From positions 1,165,190,055-1,165,254,054 of the forward strand of contig CM057454.1 of the NCBI GenBank assembly GCA_016271365.2: 64,000 nucleotides of DNA, read 5' to 3'. Both the position numbers and the translations under genes were made by a program. The notes under the pieces were generated by a model. That model ran no database searches and was not told the origin of the DNA. It saw only the letters and a list, made by a program, of their open reading frames with translations. Positions 52,238 through 63,960 of the stretch are shown here, one piece after another (the first letter of the stretch is position 1; the number at the start of each line of letters is the position of its first letter). Source of the stretch: Neoceratodus forsteri (taxonomy: Eukaryota; Chordata; Ceratodontiformes; Ceratodontidae).

Positions 52238-53616
52238 GCATTAAGCAGGAGAGATAGTATGCGCGGCAAATAATACTCCATAAACAGCTAGCATATTCTT
52301 CTCTGTGGATTATTACCAAGTTCATACTTTCAGTCTGGCATATACTATGGGTCCTCATGAACTGAAGCAAAATAGCACCCTCAAACTGTGACGCCATTCT
52401 GCACAAGAGAGTATATTCTCTTTCCAAATTGCTAATAAATCTCAGGATATATGGAGAATGCGTCCCCCTGCCACTTGTGGTCTTACATGGATCTATCAAT
52501 ATTTTTTTTTTTCTTTTTCTTTTTTCCCCCGGGCATTTGCAGGCTCGGATTTAGGAGATATATTGGTGCCTGACTGATACAAAGCTTGTCTTTCAGCACT
52601 GCAAGATGTCGCCTTTTAGATGAATTTTCATCAAGGATGCAAGCAGTTTGTGTATACCCTAGAGTAAAGCAGTGGAGGTCCCAGGACTTCGTAATTAATT
52701 TTTTCCTTCTCCTCCTCCTCCTTCTCCCCACTGTTTTTTTTTTTTTTAGGTGACTCAAGATTCGTCCTTCCGGGAGATACCCTTTATTTATGGACTGAAG
52801 CCATGACCTTTCACTCTGGGATTGGTTTTTCTCTCACCAGGTTCTTCAGGAGTGAGAATCGATGTTCCCTGTCCTGTAATAAGCACGATTGTGACTGGTC
52901 GCCAACTCCTACTCTCAGCTGTGATATTTAACTTTTGCACTTATTGTTTTTTGACATTTATGGATTTCTCCCACTTGGTCACCATCCTTTTATCTTTTCA
53001 TCCTTACCTATAGTGACGAACTGGGAGCCTGGTCCACGTAATCTTAGCTTATTGATGACTTTCACAGCAGAATAATGGACATTGTTGTTTTATTTATTCA
53101 TTATGATTACATGTTTAACTACTATATTTGCAGGGCAAACCGGATTTTATATACCATTTTGGAGTTGTCTGAGCCATTTTATCAGCTGCCCTGTACATGA
53201 GTTGATACAGCTAAAAGTTATCTGCTAGGATGAGTTTGTCTTTATACTATGAGGCATTGTTCTGGAGAGAGGCTTAATCTTGACCATAGAGTACTTCAGT
53301 TGGGTGTATTTGTAGCGGTTTTTCAGGTCTCTACTCTAAAATAAGTTGGGATGGGGGAAGGGAGGGCTGGAGGGTGGAGGTGCATCAAGCAGGGTCCTGT
53401 GGTTCGCAGACCATAGCGCTTATTGGGTGAGGGAGGTAGGGGGACTATTGGGGTTGTTGATACTTAGTTCTTTAATGGGGATTGAATTTTATGGGGGGAT
53501 GGGAGCGGGTGGGGTAGGCCCACATCAAAAATCCTGAGTGGAACCCAGGTTAAAGGTGCTCAAAATAAGGCTAATCTTAAAGAGCGCGGCTTCCTACACT
53601 GAATTGTTCATATCAG
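52238..53616. other. L1 inter-ORF region, 1.38 kb, with polypyrimidine-AG tracts
   Basis: No ORF is supported. Two long pyrimidine tracts each end in AG: about 52500-52541 (T/C run then GCATTTGCAG) and about 52700-52749 (CTCCTCCTCCTTCTCC, then a T-run, AG). They resemble 3' splice acceptors. Mammalian L1 spacers are far shorter. A GGGGAAGGGAGGGC stretch lies near 53352. Confidence 0.6.
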
Positions 53617-56600
53617 ATGGCGAATAACTTAATAATTTCCACCTGGAATGTCAAAGGCCTTAGGCAAAAACTTAAGCAGTACCAGGTATGTAAACATCTG
53701 CAACTTCTAAGGTCGGATATTACATTCATCCAAGAGTCTCATCTTCTGATTACAGAAGAGCTGAATATGAAAAACAGCAGGCTGGGCAAGTATTTGCTGC
53801 TCAGGGTACAAGGCAGAGTAGTGGGCTCATGATTCTGATTAATAATAAAATTCCCTTTGTACCAGGTAAGGTTGTCAGAGATACTCATGGCAGATTCGTT
53901 TTGGTCCAGGGTAAACTTTTTAATTTAGATCTCTTGTTGGGAAGTGTTTATGGCCCAAATGTGGACTCTCCGGACTTTTTTATGGAACTCATAACTAAAC
54001 TTATGCCCTTTAATAAGACCCCGATAATTTTAGGAGGTGATCTAAACATAGTTTTCGATCCCATTATAGATCGGTCAGGACACCGGCCTAAAGGGTTATC
54101 ACCGGCACAGAGGGCCCTTAGGAATCTACTGGATGATTTGGATCTTTGCGACATTTGGCGTGTATTACACCCCAATGAAAAGGGCTTCACTTTCACTTCT
54201 CCAGTACACAAAACCTCCTCGAGAATTGATTACATTTTAATATCGCAATGTCTAATAGGGAGTGTGATGGGTTCAGCTATCCAATCAGGTCCTCCATCTG
54301 ACCATTCTATTGTAACGTGACAGCTCACTTTTACGGGCATTCCCGAGAAAAGAGGTCGTTGGAAGCTGAACAATCAGCTTCTAAAAGATTCTGAAACAGT
54401 GGACTATATTAATGCTCGAATTACCCAATACATAGCTGATAACTTGCACTCAACACAAAAACCGGATATAGAATGGGGAGCATTCAAAGCCTACCTAAGG
54501 GGTATATTCATAGAGGTTGCCTCAAGGGAAAAGAAGCTTAAAGAAAGTAAATTGAAGGAAATACTAGATCAGATTCGGGATATAGAATCAAACCTTGCCC
54601 CTTCCACCCCAGAACAGGATAGGTTAAAGTTGGTCAAACTCAGAAATTCTTATTTAGAGCTACTTAGGGAGAAGGCGGAGTATCTAATGCTAAAAACAAA
54701 AGCCACTTGTATTGATCAAGGTGAAAAGGCGGGGCGCCTCCTTGCTGCCCGAATTAAACAACAAGAATCCGCCAATTTCATTACAGCGTTACGTTCCCAT
54801 AGTGGATCGTTGATTGTCGATTCTAAAGCGATCGCTGCAGAATTTCAGATGTACTACCAAACTTTATATTCGCCGATGGTAACGCCCTCCCAACATGATT
54901 TAGACCAGTATCTGCGAGACTCATCTCTCCCGCCCTTAAAGCTGAACAGGCCTCATCTCTATGTGTGCCCTTAACTGAGGAAGAAATTACTCAAGTAATC
55001 GATAGTCTTCCCAATGACAAAACACCAGGACTGGATGGGTTTTCCCCCAATTTTTATAAAGTGTTCGCAAAAGGCATAATGCCCCTTCTTTTGCCAATGT
55101 TTCAGCAAGTATTAGATGCTAAATGTACAGATCCTACACTCTTTGAAGCCATTATCGTGCTTATCTTAAAACCAGGTAAACCTCCAGAAGAAGTATCCAG
55201 TTATCGGCCAATCTCCCTGCTTAATCAGGATCTTAAAATTCTCAGTAAACTTTTAGCTAACCGGCTAAGTACGGTTCTCCCTGATCTGATCGGTGAGGAA
55301 CAAGTTGGATTTATGAAGGGTAGACTGGCCAATGATCATATCAGAACTTTGGAACATGTCTTCTCGGCGACCAAAGATGCAGATTACTCCGCTGCACTTA
55401 TTTCTTTGGACGCCGAGAAGGCATTTGATAGAGTTGATTGGACTTTTCTCTTTCGCACATTACAGGCTTTCGGTATTCCATTAGAATTTCAAAATTGGAT
55501 CCAAGCACTTTATCGTTCCCCGTCTGCCAGTGTGCTTTGCAATGGATGTAGATCAGACAGATTCCCGGTATTGTCTGGTACAAGACAAGGGTGTCCATTA
55601 TCCCCTTTGCTTTTTAATCTATATCTGGAACCTCTTATTTGGAGAATAGTGAAAGATCCCGATATTTTGGGAATCCCAGTCCAGAAGTTCACAATCAAGG
55701 CTTTAGCCTATGCAGATGATCTGCTCCTCTGTACTTCCCAACCAAACAAAACTATCCCTCGTCTCCTACAAGTGATAGAGGCATATAGTAAGTGGTCAAA
55801 CTACAAATTAAATTTAGGTAAAATGATGGTGTTTCTGCTCAACTATCGTGTAGTTAAGAATGAGGTCATTTCTCACGCCTGTCTTGGCAGGGGAAATCAC
55901 TAAAATATCTGGGTATCACTCTTGTAAGGAATAAATCCCTTATGAGTAAATATAATCTGGATCCTCTTTTAAACATTATCAGTCAGGACTTAAAAAGGTG
56001 GTCCCTCCTCCCTCTAACGATTTGGGGTAGGATAAGCCTTATTAAAATGAACATATTCCTACGGATATTTTATCCACTTCATCTTCTAAATCTTTGGCTA
56101 CCTCTCACGTGGTTTAAAAAACTCCATACTATTCTCACTAATTTTATCTGGGCGGACAAAGGACATAGGTTTGCTTTTTATAAGTTAGCTGCTCCGAAAT
56201 TCAAAGGAAGCTTAAGAGTCCCCCACGTATGTTTCTATTACTGGGCTAGTCATATGAGCAAATATTTGAGATGGCTTATCCCTACTAATCCCAGCAATTT
56301 CGGTAAATATATGCTGCTCTGGATTCAAATTGAATCTGCCTTAATTCTGTCTCATAATCTGACTCCCACAGCTCTCCTTTATGTGCAGCCAAAATCTCTT
56401 CCCAAATCTTGGCAGGACTCTCCAATAGTTACTTCGGACAGAGTTCACTCTCAATTTTGCTTTTTCATGAAAAGTGATCCTAAATTTGATTCAGAACAAC
56501 CCCTAATGGGTAATCCAAATATTAAATTGGAGGGTAAAGTCATTTCCCCTGGTTGGTTACCACAGCTCCAAGGAGCTAAATTAAGCGAGTTCTGGTTGGA

Positions 56601-57426
56601 GACGGATGGTAGATGGAGCTTGTCTAAGGACATTCTCAGAAAATTTGAGTTACCTACTGTTTATATTTTCAAAGTGTTTCAATTGAGACATATTCTCTTG
56701 GCTGCACTAGGGAACAAACTTCAGCAGTCAAAACTTGCCCTCCTGTTAGAAGAATTGACCCAAGTTGTTAACCGCCCACATGCGGTGTCCAAAATCTATA
56801 AGGCTCTTTATAACAAGGTATACCCTGAACCTATCAGACCTCCAGAATGCTGGGATAAATTATTACCAGATGTATCTTTTAACTGGGATTCGCTTTGGCA
56901 TGGTTGTTTCAAATATATTTCCCAGGATAGGTTGAGACTTGTGCAATTTCGTATTTTACATAATCTGTATTTTACACCTCAGAAAATATCCCAGTTTTCT
57001 GGAGGAGGTTCCGCAGCCTGTTGGAGATGTGGCCAAGGGGAAGGCAATCTGATCCATATATTCTGGCAATGCCCCAAAGTTGTCCCCCTTTGGTCGCAGA
57101 TCAGACAAAGAGCGGATCGTCTCTTAGGTCTTGAGGACTTATTCACTCTTGATATATGTCTGTCAGGAAATTTCCTAGCTATCCCAGTTAAAGTACGAAA
57201 ATACTACATGGCTCTAATATCCATGTCTGTTAAAAAGCTGGTACTACGTCATTGGAAAGATGACATTCCTATTTCATATGCAGAATGGCTGGCTGAATTC
57301 TTAGGTAATATTAGGATAGAGAAAATGATTGCCAGTCTAACGAATAGACTATCCAAGTTTAATAAAGTCTGGGCTCCACTCATGGATTTATATTCTGTGT
57401 TACAAGCACAACCTTATGATGGTTAA
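53617..57426 (+). pseudogene. L1 ORF2 (endonuclease, reverse transcriptase, C-terminal zinc knuckle), broken
   Basis: About 1,270 codons. The endonuclease begins NLIISTWNVKGLRQKLKQYQ with DITFIQESHL. A one-base frameshift near 53,790 leads to SVYGPNVDSPDFF, IILGGDLNIVFDPIIDRSG, SRIDYILISQ and PSDHSIV. A TGA (54318-54320) stands where Trp is expected. The linker (54399-54974) ends in a frameshift near 54,950. The RT runs 54965-55903: NDKTPGLDGFSPNFYKVF, SYRPISLLNQDLKILSKLL, LDAEKAFDRVDW (motif A), GTRQGCPLSPLLFNLYLEPL (motif B) and LAYADDLLLC (motif C). A frameshift lies near 55,890. The C-terminal half (55942-57426) carries CWRCGQGEGNLIHIFWQC, the CCHC knuckle of L1 ORF2. Catalytic residues are all present. 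One stop and three frameshifts disable it. Confidence 0.93.
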
Positions 57427-57704
57427 TATCTGTAACTGCTCATATATTAATTCGCCAAGATGACTGTTCAAACTTGGGCCTACTTAAGGGGGAGAGAGAG
57501 CGAGGGACAGGGGTCTGGGTAAGATTAGGGGGATTCTTCCCCTTTCCTGCTACTTTTTGTCTAGTGTCTTATATCTTATCATGTATAATACTATGTATTA
57601 CTGTTCTATGAGATTACCTCACCTTGGGGGTAAGGTTGTCCTTTCATGTTAAAAACTTTGCAATAAAAACTAAATTGCAAAAAAAAAATAACTACTTGGT
57701 TTGG

Positions 57705-58170
57705 CAATCTCTACTCTTATCTGGACTACCTTTTAACCACTGTGCTGTACAGCAGAGTGCCGTTATGCTTATCCCATGCATTTCTGAATCCCCATACTGT
57801 TTTGCTTCCACCACCTCAGCTGATAGGTTTTTCCATGGATCCACCATCCTCTGTGAAAAAAATAATTCCTAGCATTCCCCCTAAGCCTCCCTCCTTCCCT
57901 TCAGCCTCATGTTATGTCTCCTTGTCCTTGTGCACTTTCTTCTCTGAAATATGCTCCCTTCCTGTACCCTGTTAATCCTCTAAGGTATCTGAAAGTTCCT
58001 ATCATATCCCCTCTCTCCCTTTTCTCTTCCAATGAATAGATGTTAAGTTCCTTGAGTCTTTCCTCACAATGTGGTGTGGTCCATGTATCATTTTTGTTGC
58101 TCTTCTCTGGATTGCTTCCATTCTGCCCATGCCATTCCTGAGATGTGATCTCCAGAATTGGATACAGGGA
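57705..58170 (-). mobile_element. CR1-F LINE 3' region (part 2)
   Basis: Continuation of the CR1-F copy: 3' UTR and thumb region, with minus-strand frame around 58080-57960 reading CEERLKELNIYSLEEKRERG, DMIGTFRYLRGLTGYRKG. It is cut at 58,171 by the 5' end of a plus-strand CR1-A. Confidence 0.82.
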
Positions 58171-59007
58171 GAAAGAACTGGAAGGGGACAGGATCAGTTG
58201 TGTTCCAGGACAGTAGCTGCTGCTTGTTGTTTTCACAGGGTTCTTGTGGATTTTACTTGGTAGAAGGTTAGTTCTTTTCTTTCTTACTTCTAAGGGGCTA
58301 GCAGGGTATTGTTTTGGGGGCTGCTGGAAGTTTGAAAACTAGTTTGGTGGCTGTAAGTGGGCTCATTTTGTGGATGTTTCACTGTGTAACAGGCTGCGCT
58401 GGTGGAGGCCTATTTCTTCTGATTTAAAACCTATTTGGTGGGATTTGCTTGGAGATGGTTATTTAAATTGGAGACCTATGTCTGTTAATTTCAAGCCTAT
58501 TTTGATGTGTTGTTAGAGAAGCTGATTAAATTGGAGACCTGTTTCCTTTGGCAGCAAACATATTTTGGGGGCTTTGAGTTGAATTTTGATTCCTTTTTGC
58601 TGACTCCACTAGCTGCAACGGTTAGTGCATAGTGGGGGAAGGGTGTTAATGGTCTGGCCAGGTCTCACTCAGCCAATTGACTGAGGCAGAGCTGAATGAG
58701 GTTTGAGGTGTTAGCTGCTTTGTCTTCTCAGAAAGAACTGGAAGGGAACAGGATCAGTTGTGTTCCAGGACAGTAGCTGCTGCTTGTTGTTTTCACAGGG
58801 TTCTTGTGGATTTTACTTGGTAGAAGGTTAGTTCTTTTCTTTCTTACTTCTAAGGGGCTAGCAGGGTATTGTTTTGAGGGCTGCTGGAAGTTTGAAAACT
58901 AGTTTGGTGGCTGTAAGTGGGCTCATTTTGTGGATGTTTCACTGTGTAACAGGCTGCGCTGGTGGAGGCCTATTTCTTCCGATTTAAAACCTATTTGGTG
59001 GGATTTG
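58171..59007 (+). repeat. Duplicated CR1-A 5' leader unit, 560-bp spacing
   Basis: 58171-58447 and 58731-59007 are nearly identical, both starting GAAAGAACTGGAAGG. The first copy is followed by about 283 bp absent from the second. That spacer carries a smaller series of about 63-bp units (GGAGGCCTATTTC near 58405, GGAGACCTATGTC near 58469, GGAGACCTGTTTC near 58532). A 5' region built from repeated units recalls the promoter monomers of some mammalian L1 families. Promoter activity here is inference. Confidence 0.88.
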
Positions 59008-59348
59008 ATGGGGCTGGTTCTTTGGCTGCTGTGCTTGGAGGGGAGACACAGGGCTGATACACTCTCTCTCGAGGTCAGGTGTCTGCCCAGACCCCCTCCC
59101 CCACCCCTCCCTCCCCAGAATTCTGCTAATTTATAGGGGAACACCTGCCCTGCAATTTGAGGAAAGGCTGCAGGTGCAGCTCATGTAGTTCTAGCCACTG
59201 GGGGTTGGATTTAAAGGCTGGGAGAGGAGCTTAGGGAGTTGTTCATTTCCTTATAAGTTTAATGTGTTGTACTGCACCTAGTAACAGGGTTACTGGTGTA
59301 CAGTGGACTGCCTCTAAGATTAGTGGGTGACCTGATTAGGCAGTAGGA

Positions 59349-60949
59349 GTGTATCTTGGACTAGGGGGAACCTGGTGGTTCACCCAAGGAAACCTATTTG
59401 GAAGGGGATGGAACCACATGTCATTAGGGCTGGCATCTTTGGGAGGGTGGTGGGGTGCACAGGTGTGGAGCAGCCATGATACTGGACTGGGCTTGGAAGT
59501 TGGTGGTTGCCCAGTGTGCTACCAGCTGGCACAGCTTAGGAGGAGGTTGCGGGGATTAGAGAAAGCTGGGGGAAGGGGGCGGTATGGTTGTGGAAGGGGG
59601 CTGGGGATCTCCCACACGGTTGCACCAAGCACTGGGGTCGGGGGCATAGGGAAAGGAGTGCAGGAGAATACTCAGGGGTCACATAGGGACCCTGGCAGAG
59701 GGGGTCCAAAAGGACACTACCAAGGAAGCAGGCAGGTAACTGGGGACCCTCACAAAGGAGGGATGGAAGGACAACATTCTCAGGGAAGGAGGCAGATGGC
59801 TAGGGCTGGACAGAAGGAAGCAAGACGGGGAGATGGATCAGACCTTACACTCAGTAACTGCTTCAAATCTCTTCTTCTGCTCGAGGATGAGGGGGGTGAT
59901 GTAGCCACGACAGGGGTGGTTAGAGATGGAAAGGGAGTGGGGGGCAGGAGGCAGGGGCCAGATAGCAGAAAGAACAGGGGGGACCTGGAATGCAGGAAAA
60001 TGGGGGAGCAGTGAATCAGAGCAGGAGGGGCAGGGGGAAGAGGGAGGAAAGCGCAAGGAGAAGGACCAGTTGGGAGGAAAGGTAAAGGAGAAGGACCAGA
60101 AGTACAAGGAGGATTCAGTAAAGGGAGCTGAGGGTTTAGGCCAGGGGAGCACGACGAGCAAGGAGGAACTAAATGGAGACAGGAAGGAAGGGAGGATGAG
60201 CCAGGCTAGTTTAGCAGATGGGGGAGAAGGACCAGTCATGAGCAGTGAGGGGGGAATTAGCAAGGTACAGAAGGATACTAGGAGGAGGAGAGGCATAGGA
60301 TTGAGGGGAGGTGGCCATGGTAAATAAGGGGGTGGCATGTGGGACCCAGATAGGGGAGGAACAAGGAGCCGCTGGGTGGAGGGCCAGTAGAAAGGATGAG
60401 GGACATGGAAGGGGGAATGGAGGAAAAGGAGTGGTCAGAGTGCTCCTGTTGGGGATTCTATGATCAGGGTATCAAATGGGATAGGGAGGAGAGGTCTGGC
60501 CAGTTAGAACAAGATGCTTCCCTGGACTAATGGTGCACAGGGCTAAGCACAAGGTATATCAGCTGGCAAAGGATTGTGGGGGTTCCCTGGACATACTGGT
60601 CCACCTGGGTACAAATGACATTGAGGGAAATAGCGAGCTAGAGATACAGGCAAGATTCAGGGAGCTTGCCAGGGTCTGTCATGACATAGGATGCACTGTT
60701 TCCTTCTCAGAAATCCTGCCAGTGCCAAGGGCTAGTGGGGAACACAAAAGGAAGATTAGGGAGATAAACCAGTGGCTCAGGGAGTGGTGTGAGGCCAGAG
60801 GGTATGGGTTGATGGGGGATTGGGGGGAGACCTGGGAGGATAAGGAGCTGTATGCTAGAGATAGACTTTGTCTCAATTTGGAGGGAAGGGGAATCCTTAA
60901 GTTGAAAATAGAGGGGTTCATTGGTGAAAAGTGGGGTTTAAACTTGTGA
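59349..60949 (+). pseudogene. CR1-A ORF1 (zinc-like motif plus SGNH esterase), broken
   Basis: The N-terminal frame 59349-60014 contains GLEVGGCPVCYQLAQLRRRL (CxxC plus helix). The Gly/Arg/Gln-rich middle continues in 59926-60327. The esterase begins near 60441 with VLLLGDSMIR, then a frameshift, and is open at 60530-60949: SLDILVHLGTNDIEGNSELE, TVSFSEILPVPRASGEHK, INQWLREWCEARGYGLMGDW and LYARDRLCLNLEGRG. Compared with CR1-C (KDRLHLS), the catalytic His reads Cys here while Asp is kept, the reverse of the minus-strand CR1-A copy. It ends GLNL near 60949, and ORF2 begins after a G-run. Confidence 0.82.
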
Positions 60950-61084
60950 AGGGGGGGGGATGGGAGAAAAGGCTGTCAAGGGGGTGCCGATAAAGGAGGG
61001 ACTCTGTCTCCACCCCCCTGGGGAGTTGGAGGATTGCGGGAAAAGGCCAACTGGCAAAGTGCAGACCAGGGGAAAACAGAATCT

Positions 61085-63960
61085 CCATGGGAACACGAGC
61101 AGGGAAATGGAACTATAGGGAAAGGGTGGAGGTAGTCGTCTAAATGCCAGGAGCTTGGGCAATAAATGCCTGAGCTCCAGGCGATGCTAACTGAGGGAGC
61201 AGTGGATGTGGCGGTGGTCACTGAGACTTGGGCCACTGCAGGACATGATGGGACCTGAACCTGGAGGGTTACACTATGTTCAGGAAGGACAGGGGAGGGA
61301 AGGGAGGAGGGGTAGCAATGATAGTCAAAACTGCATTGGCATAGGGGAGTAGAGGAGGCAGAGGGAACCGTGGAGGCGATTTGGGTCACCTTGATAACAA
61401 GGGGCAATGAGAGTAAAAATAGGAGTGGTGTATAGACCCCTGCCCTGGTGGAGGAGCTGGAGGACAGTCTGGTGGCAGATGTTGGGAGACACTGCAGACT
61501 GGGCAGAGGAACGGTGGTGGTGTTGGGGACTTAAACATGCCAGGAACAGACTGGGAGATATGACATCCTCTGTGACCAGGGAACAGAGGTTGTTGGATGT
61601 CTTTCAAGACGCTGCTCCTAACTCAGCAGGTGAGGGAACCACCAGGAGGCGGTACTGGATGTGGTCCTGGCAGACAGTGACCAGATTGGGGGCCTGGAGG
61701 TAAGGGACACATTGGGGGAGTGACCATGCCACGGTCTGGTTCTGCCTGGACCTAGGAGGGGTAGAAGGCTGCACAAAGACAGAAGTAACTGACTTCAGGG
61801 GGGCGGATTTTAAGGAAATGGGAAGGATCCTTAAGGAGCATTTGGATGGGATTGGGTCAGACATGGACGCTGATAGTAGGTGGGAAATCATCAGAAGAGG
61901 GGTGCAGGATGCTACCAGCACTTGTGCAAGAGTAAGACGAAAATGCGGTAGGGCCCGAAAACCCTGCTGGTGGACCAGGGAGGTCCAGGAGGTGGTGCGG
62001 GGAAAGAAGGCAGCCTATAAGCAATTCAAGTGCTCAAGGAGTGAAAGGGATCGAGGGGAGTATGAGCTGATGGCTAGAAGGGCCACTAGGGTGGTGAGGG
62101 TGGCTAAGGCAAGGAAGAAGCAGAACCTGGCTAGGAAATCAGGAGAAGGAACAAGGAGTTCTTTAGATACATTGGGGAAAACGAAGGTGAAGGGGCAGAT
62201 TAGCAGGATTAAATCAGGGAGAGATGGGCACAAGACCCGGGAGCAGGCTGAGGTACTAAATGAGTACTTCACCTCAGTTTTCACCAAGGAAATAGGGGTG
62301 CTGCATCACATGGGAGGAGACAGAGATACTGAGGAGGGGGGGCCCTTACCGATCGGGGGTCTGGGGAGAGGGGGAGGCATCACTGGCAGGAGGGGGAGGG
62401 CTAAGCAGGGAGAAGAGGTACCGGAAGTGGAAATCACAGCAGAGAGAGTGAGGGAAGCACTCAGCTCCCTTAAGACGGAGAAAGCACTGGGGCTGGATAA
62501 ATTACATCCCAGAGTGCTGAAGGAACTTGTGGATGTCCTGGCGAAACCCCTGGCGGAGCTTTTCACCATCTCTCTGAGGACAGGGTGGGTGCCCCAGGAC
62601 TGGAAGGTGGCGCATATAGTGCCTATCCACAAGGGGGGGATCAAGGGAGGTGGCAGGGAACTACAGGTCTGTCAGTCTGACATCGGTGGTGGGCAAGGTG
62701 ATGGAGGGCATTGTCAAGGAGAGGCTAGGGGGACCTGGATAAGTCAGGGTGCCTGGACGATAGACAGCATGGATTCATCCCGGGAAATCGTGTCAGACAA
62801 ACCTGGTGGAGTTCTATGACTGGGTGATGGTGCCTTGGACCTGGCAGACCAGTGGACGTCCCCTTCTAGACTTCAGCAAGGCATTTGACTCTGTTCCTCA
62901 CGTGGGCCTGTTGGATAAGCTGGGAGAAATGGGGTGGGGAACCAGATGATCAGATGGATAGGCAATTGGCTCCAGGACCGGACCCAGAAGGGTCGAGTTG
63001 GTGGGATAGTCTCATCCCCAAGGAGGGTCATTAGTGGGTCCCACAGGATCAGTCTCTGGGACCCTTCTGTTCAACGCCTACGCCTCTGACATAAGGACAG
63101 GAATCAGAAGTGAGATGAGTCTCTTTGCGGATGACTCAAACTGGGGCGGTGGTGGATGGGGAGGAGGGGAGGTGGCTCCTCAGGGGGACCTGGAGGCTCT
63201 GGAAAGATGGTCTAGAAAGTGGAAGCTGAGGTTCAATGCAGGAAATGCAAGGTACTCCACCTGGGGCCAGAAACCCGGCCAAGTGTACACCCTGGGGGAA
63301 ATGCTACAAGTCTCGATGGCTGAGAGGGACCTGGGGGTGGTGGTGGATGTCAAGATGAACAACTCTGAGACTTGTAGGAGGGCAGCAGCCAAGGCCAACA
63401 GGATGCTGGGATGCATCGCTAGGGGGATCACCACCAGAAGGAGGGAAGTGATACTCCCTCTGAATAACTGCTTGGTGAGGCCGCACCTTGAGTACTGCAT
63501 GCAGTTTTGGAGGCCACACTTAAAGAGGGACATTAACCTCCTGGAGAGGGTCCAGAGGAGGGCAACCAAAATTATTTGGGGCTTGGGGGACAGGACCTAT
63601 GAGGAGAGGCTCGAAGAGCTAAATATGTACACATTGGAAGAGAGAAGGGACCGGGGGGACATGATAGAGGTCTTCAGGTACATGAAGAGGGTAAATAGGG
63701 GAGGAACAGTCAGGGTGCTTCGAAGGAAGGAGGAGGGGGCCACTAGAGGGCATGGGTGGAAGCTGGAGGGGGGAAGATTCAGGGGAGAAAGGAGGAGGTG
63801 CTACTTCACTGAGAGGGTGGTGGAGCCATGGAATGCGCTGCCTAGGAGGCTGGTGGAGGCAGAGACGGTGGAGGGGTTCAAGAGGGGGTGGGACAGGTAC
63901 AGGGGAAGGGTTCTGGAAGCAAAATCCAATGCAGCAAGAATATCTGGAACTGGGAAGGGA
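61085..63960 (+). pseudogene. CR1-A ORF2 (endonuclease plus RT), broken
   Basis: Endonuclease region 61100-61800: LNARSLGNKCLS, an ATETWAT-like block in another frame, MRVKIGVVYRPLPWW (61407), then a frame with DLNMPGTDW lost to indels, and a DHATVWFCLDLG-like segment near 61720. The RT starts in the open frame 61818-62819 (REVQEVVRGKKAAYKQFKC, QAEVLNEYFTSVFTKEIG, LHPRVLKELVDVLAKPLAEL, WVPQDWKVAHIVPIHKGG). Motif A near 62862 reads LLDFSKAFDSVPHVG and motif C near 63122 reads LFADDS. The thumb runs 63300-63960 (MLGCIARGITTRRREVILPL, RPHLEYCMQFWRPHLKRDIN, GERRRCYFTERVVEPWN). Motifs survive, but there are about eight frameshifts, chiefly at G-runs. Confidence 0.88.

Larger units (their letters stand above)
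51211..57688 (+). mobile_element. Full-length L1 LINE
   Basis: A 6.48-kb insertion with short 5' UTR (about 175 bp), ORF1, a 1.38-kb inter-ORF region, ORF2, a short 3' UTR, AATAAA at 57662-57667 and poly(A) at about 57679-57688. The 16-bp target duplication is intact. It inserted into CR1-F. Both ORFs are disabled, but most of the sequence is well preserved, so it is fairly young. Confidence 0.93.

Noticed and set aside
24082..57426. L1-type elements belong to the site-specific Tx1 group
   Set aside because: The complete copy has a poly(A) tail, a 16-bp duplication and a CR1 target, which fits ordinary L1-type insertion.
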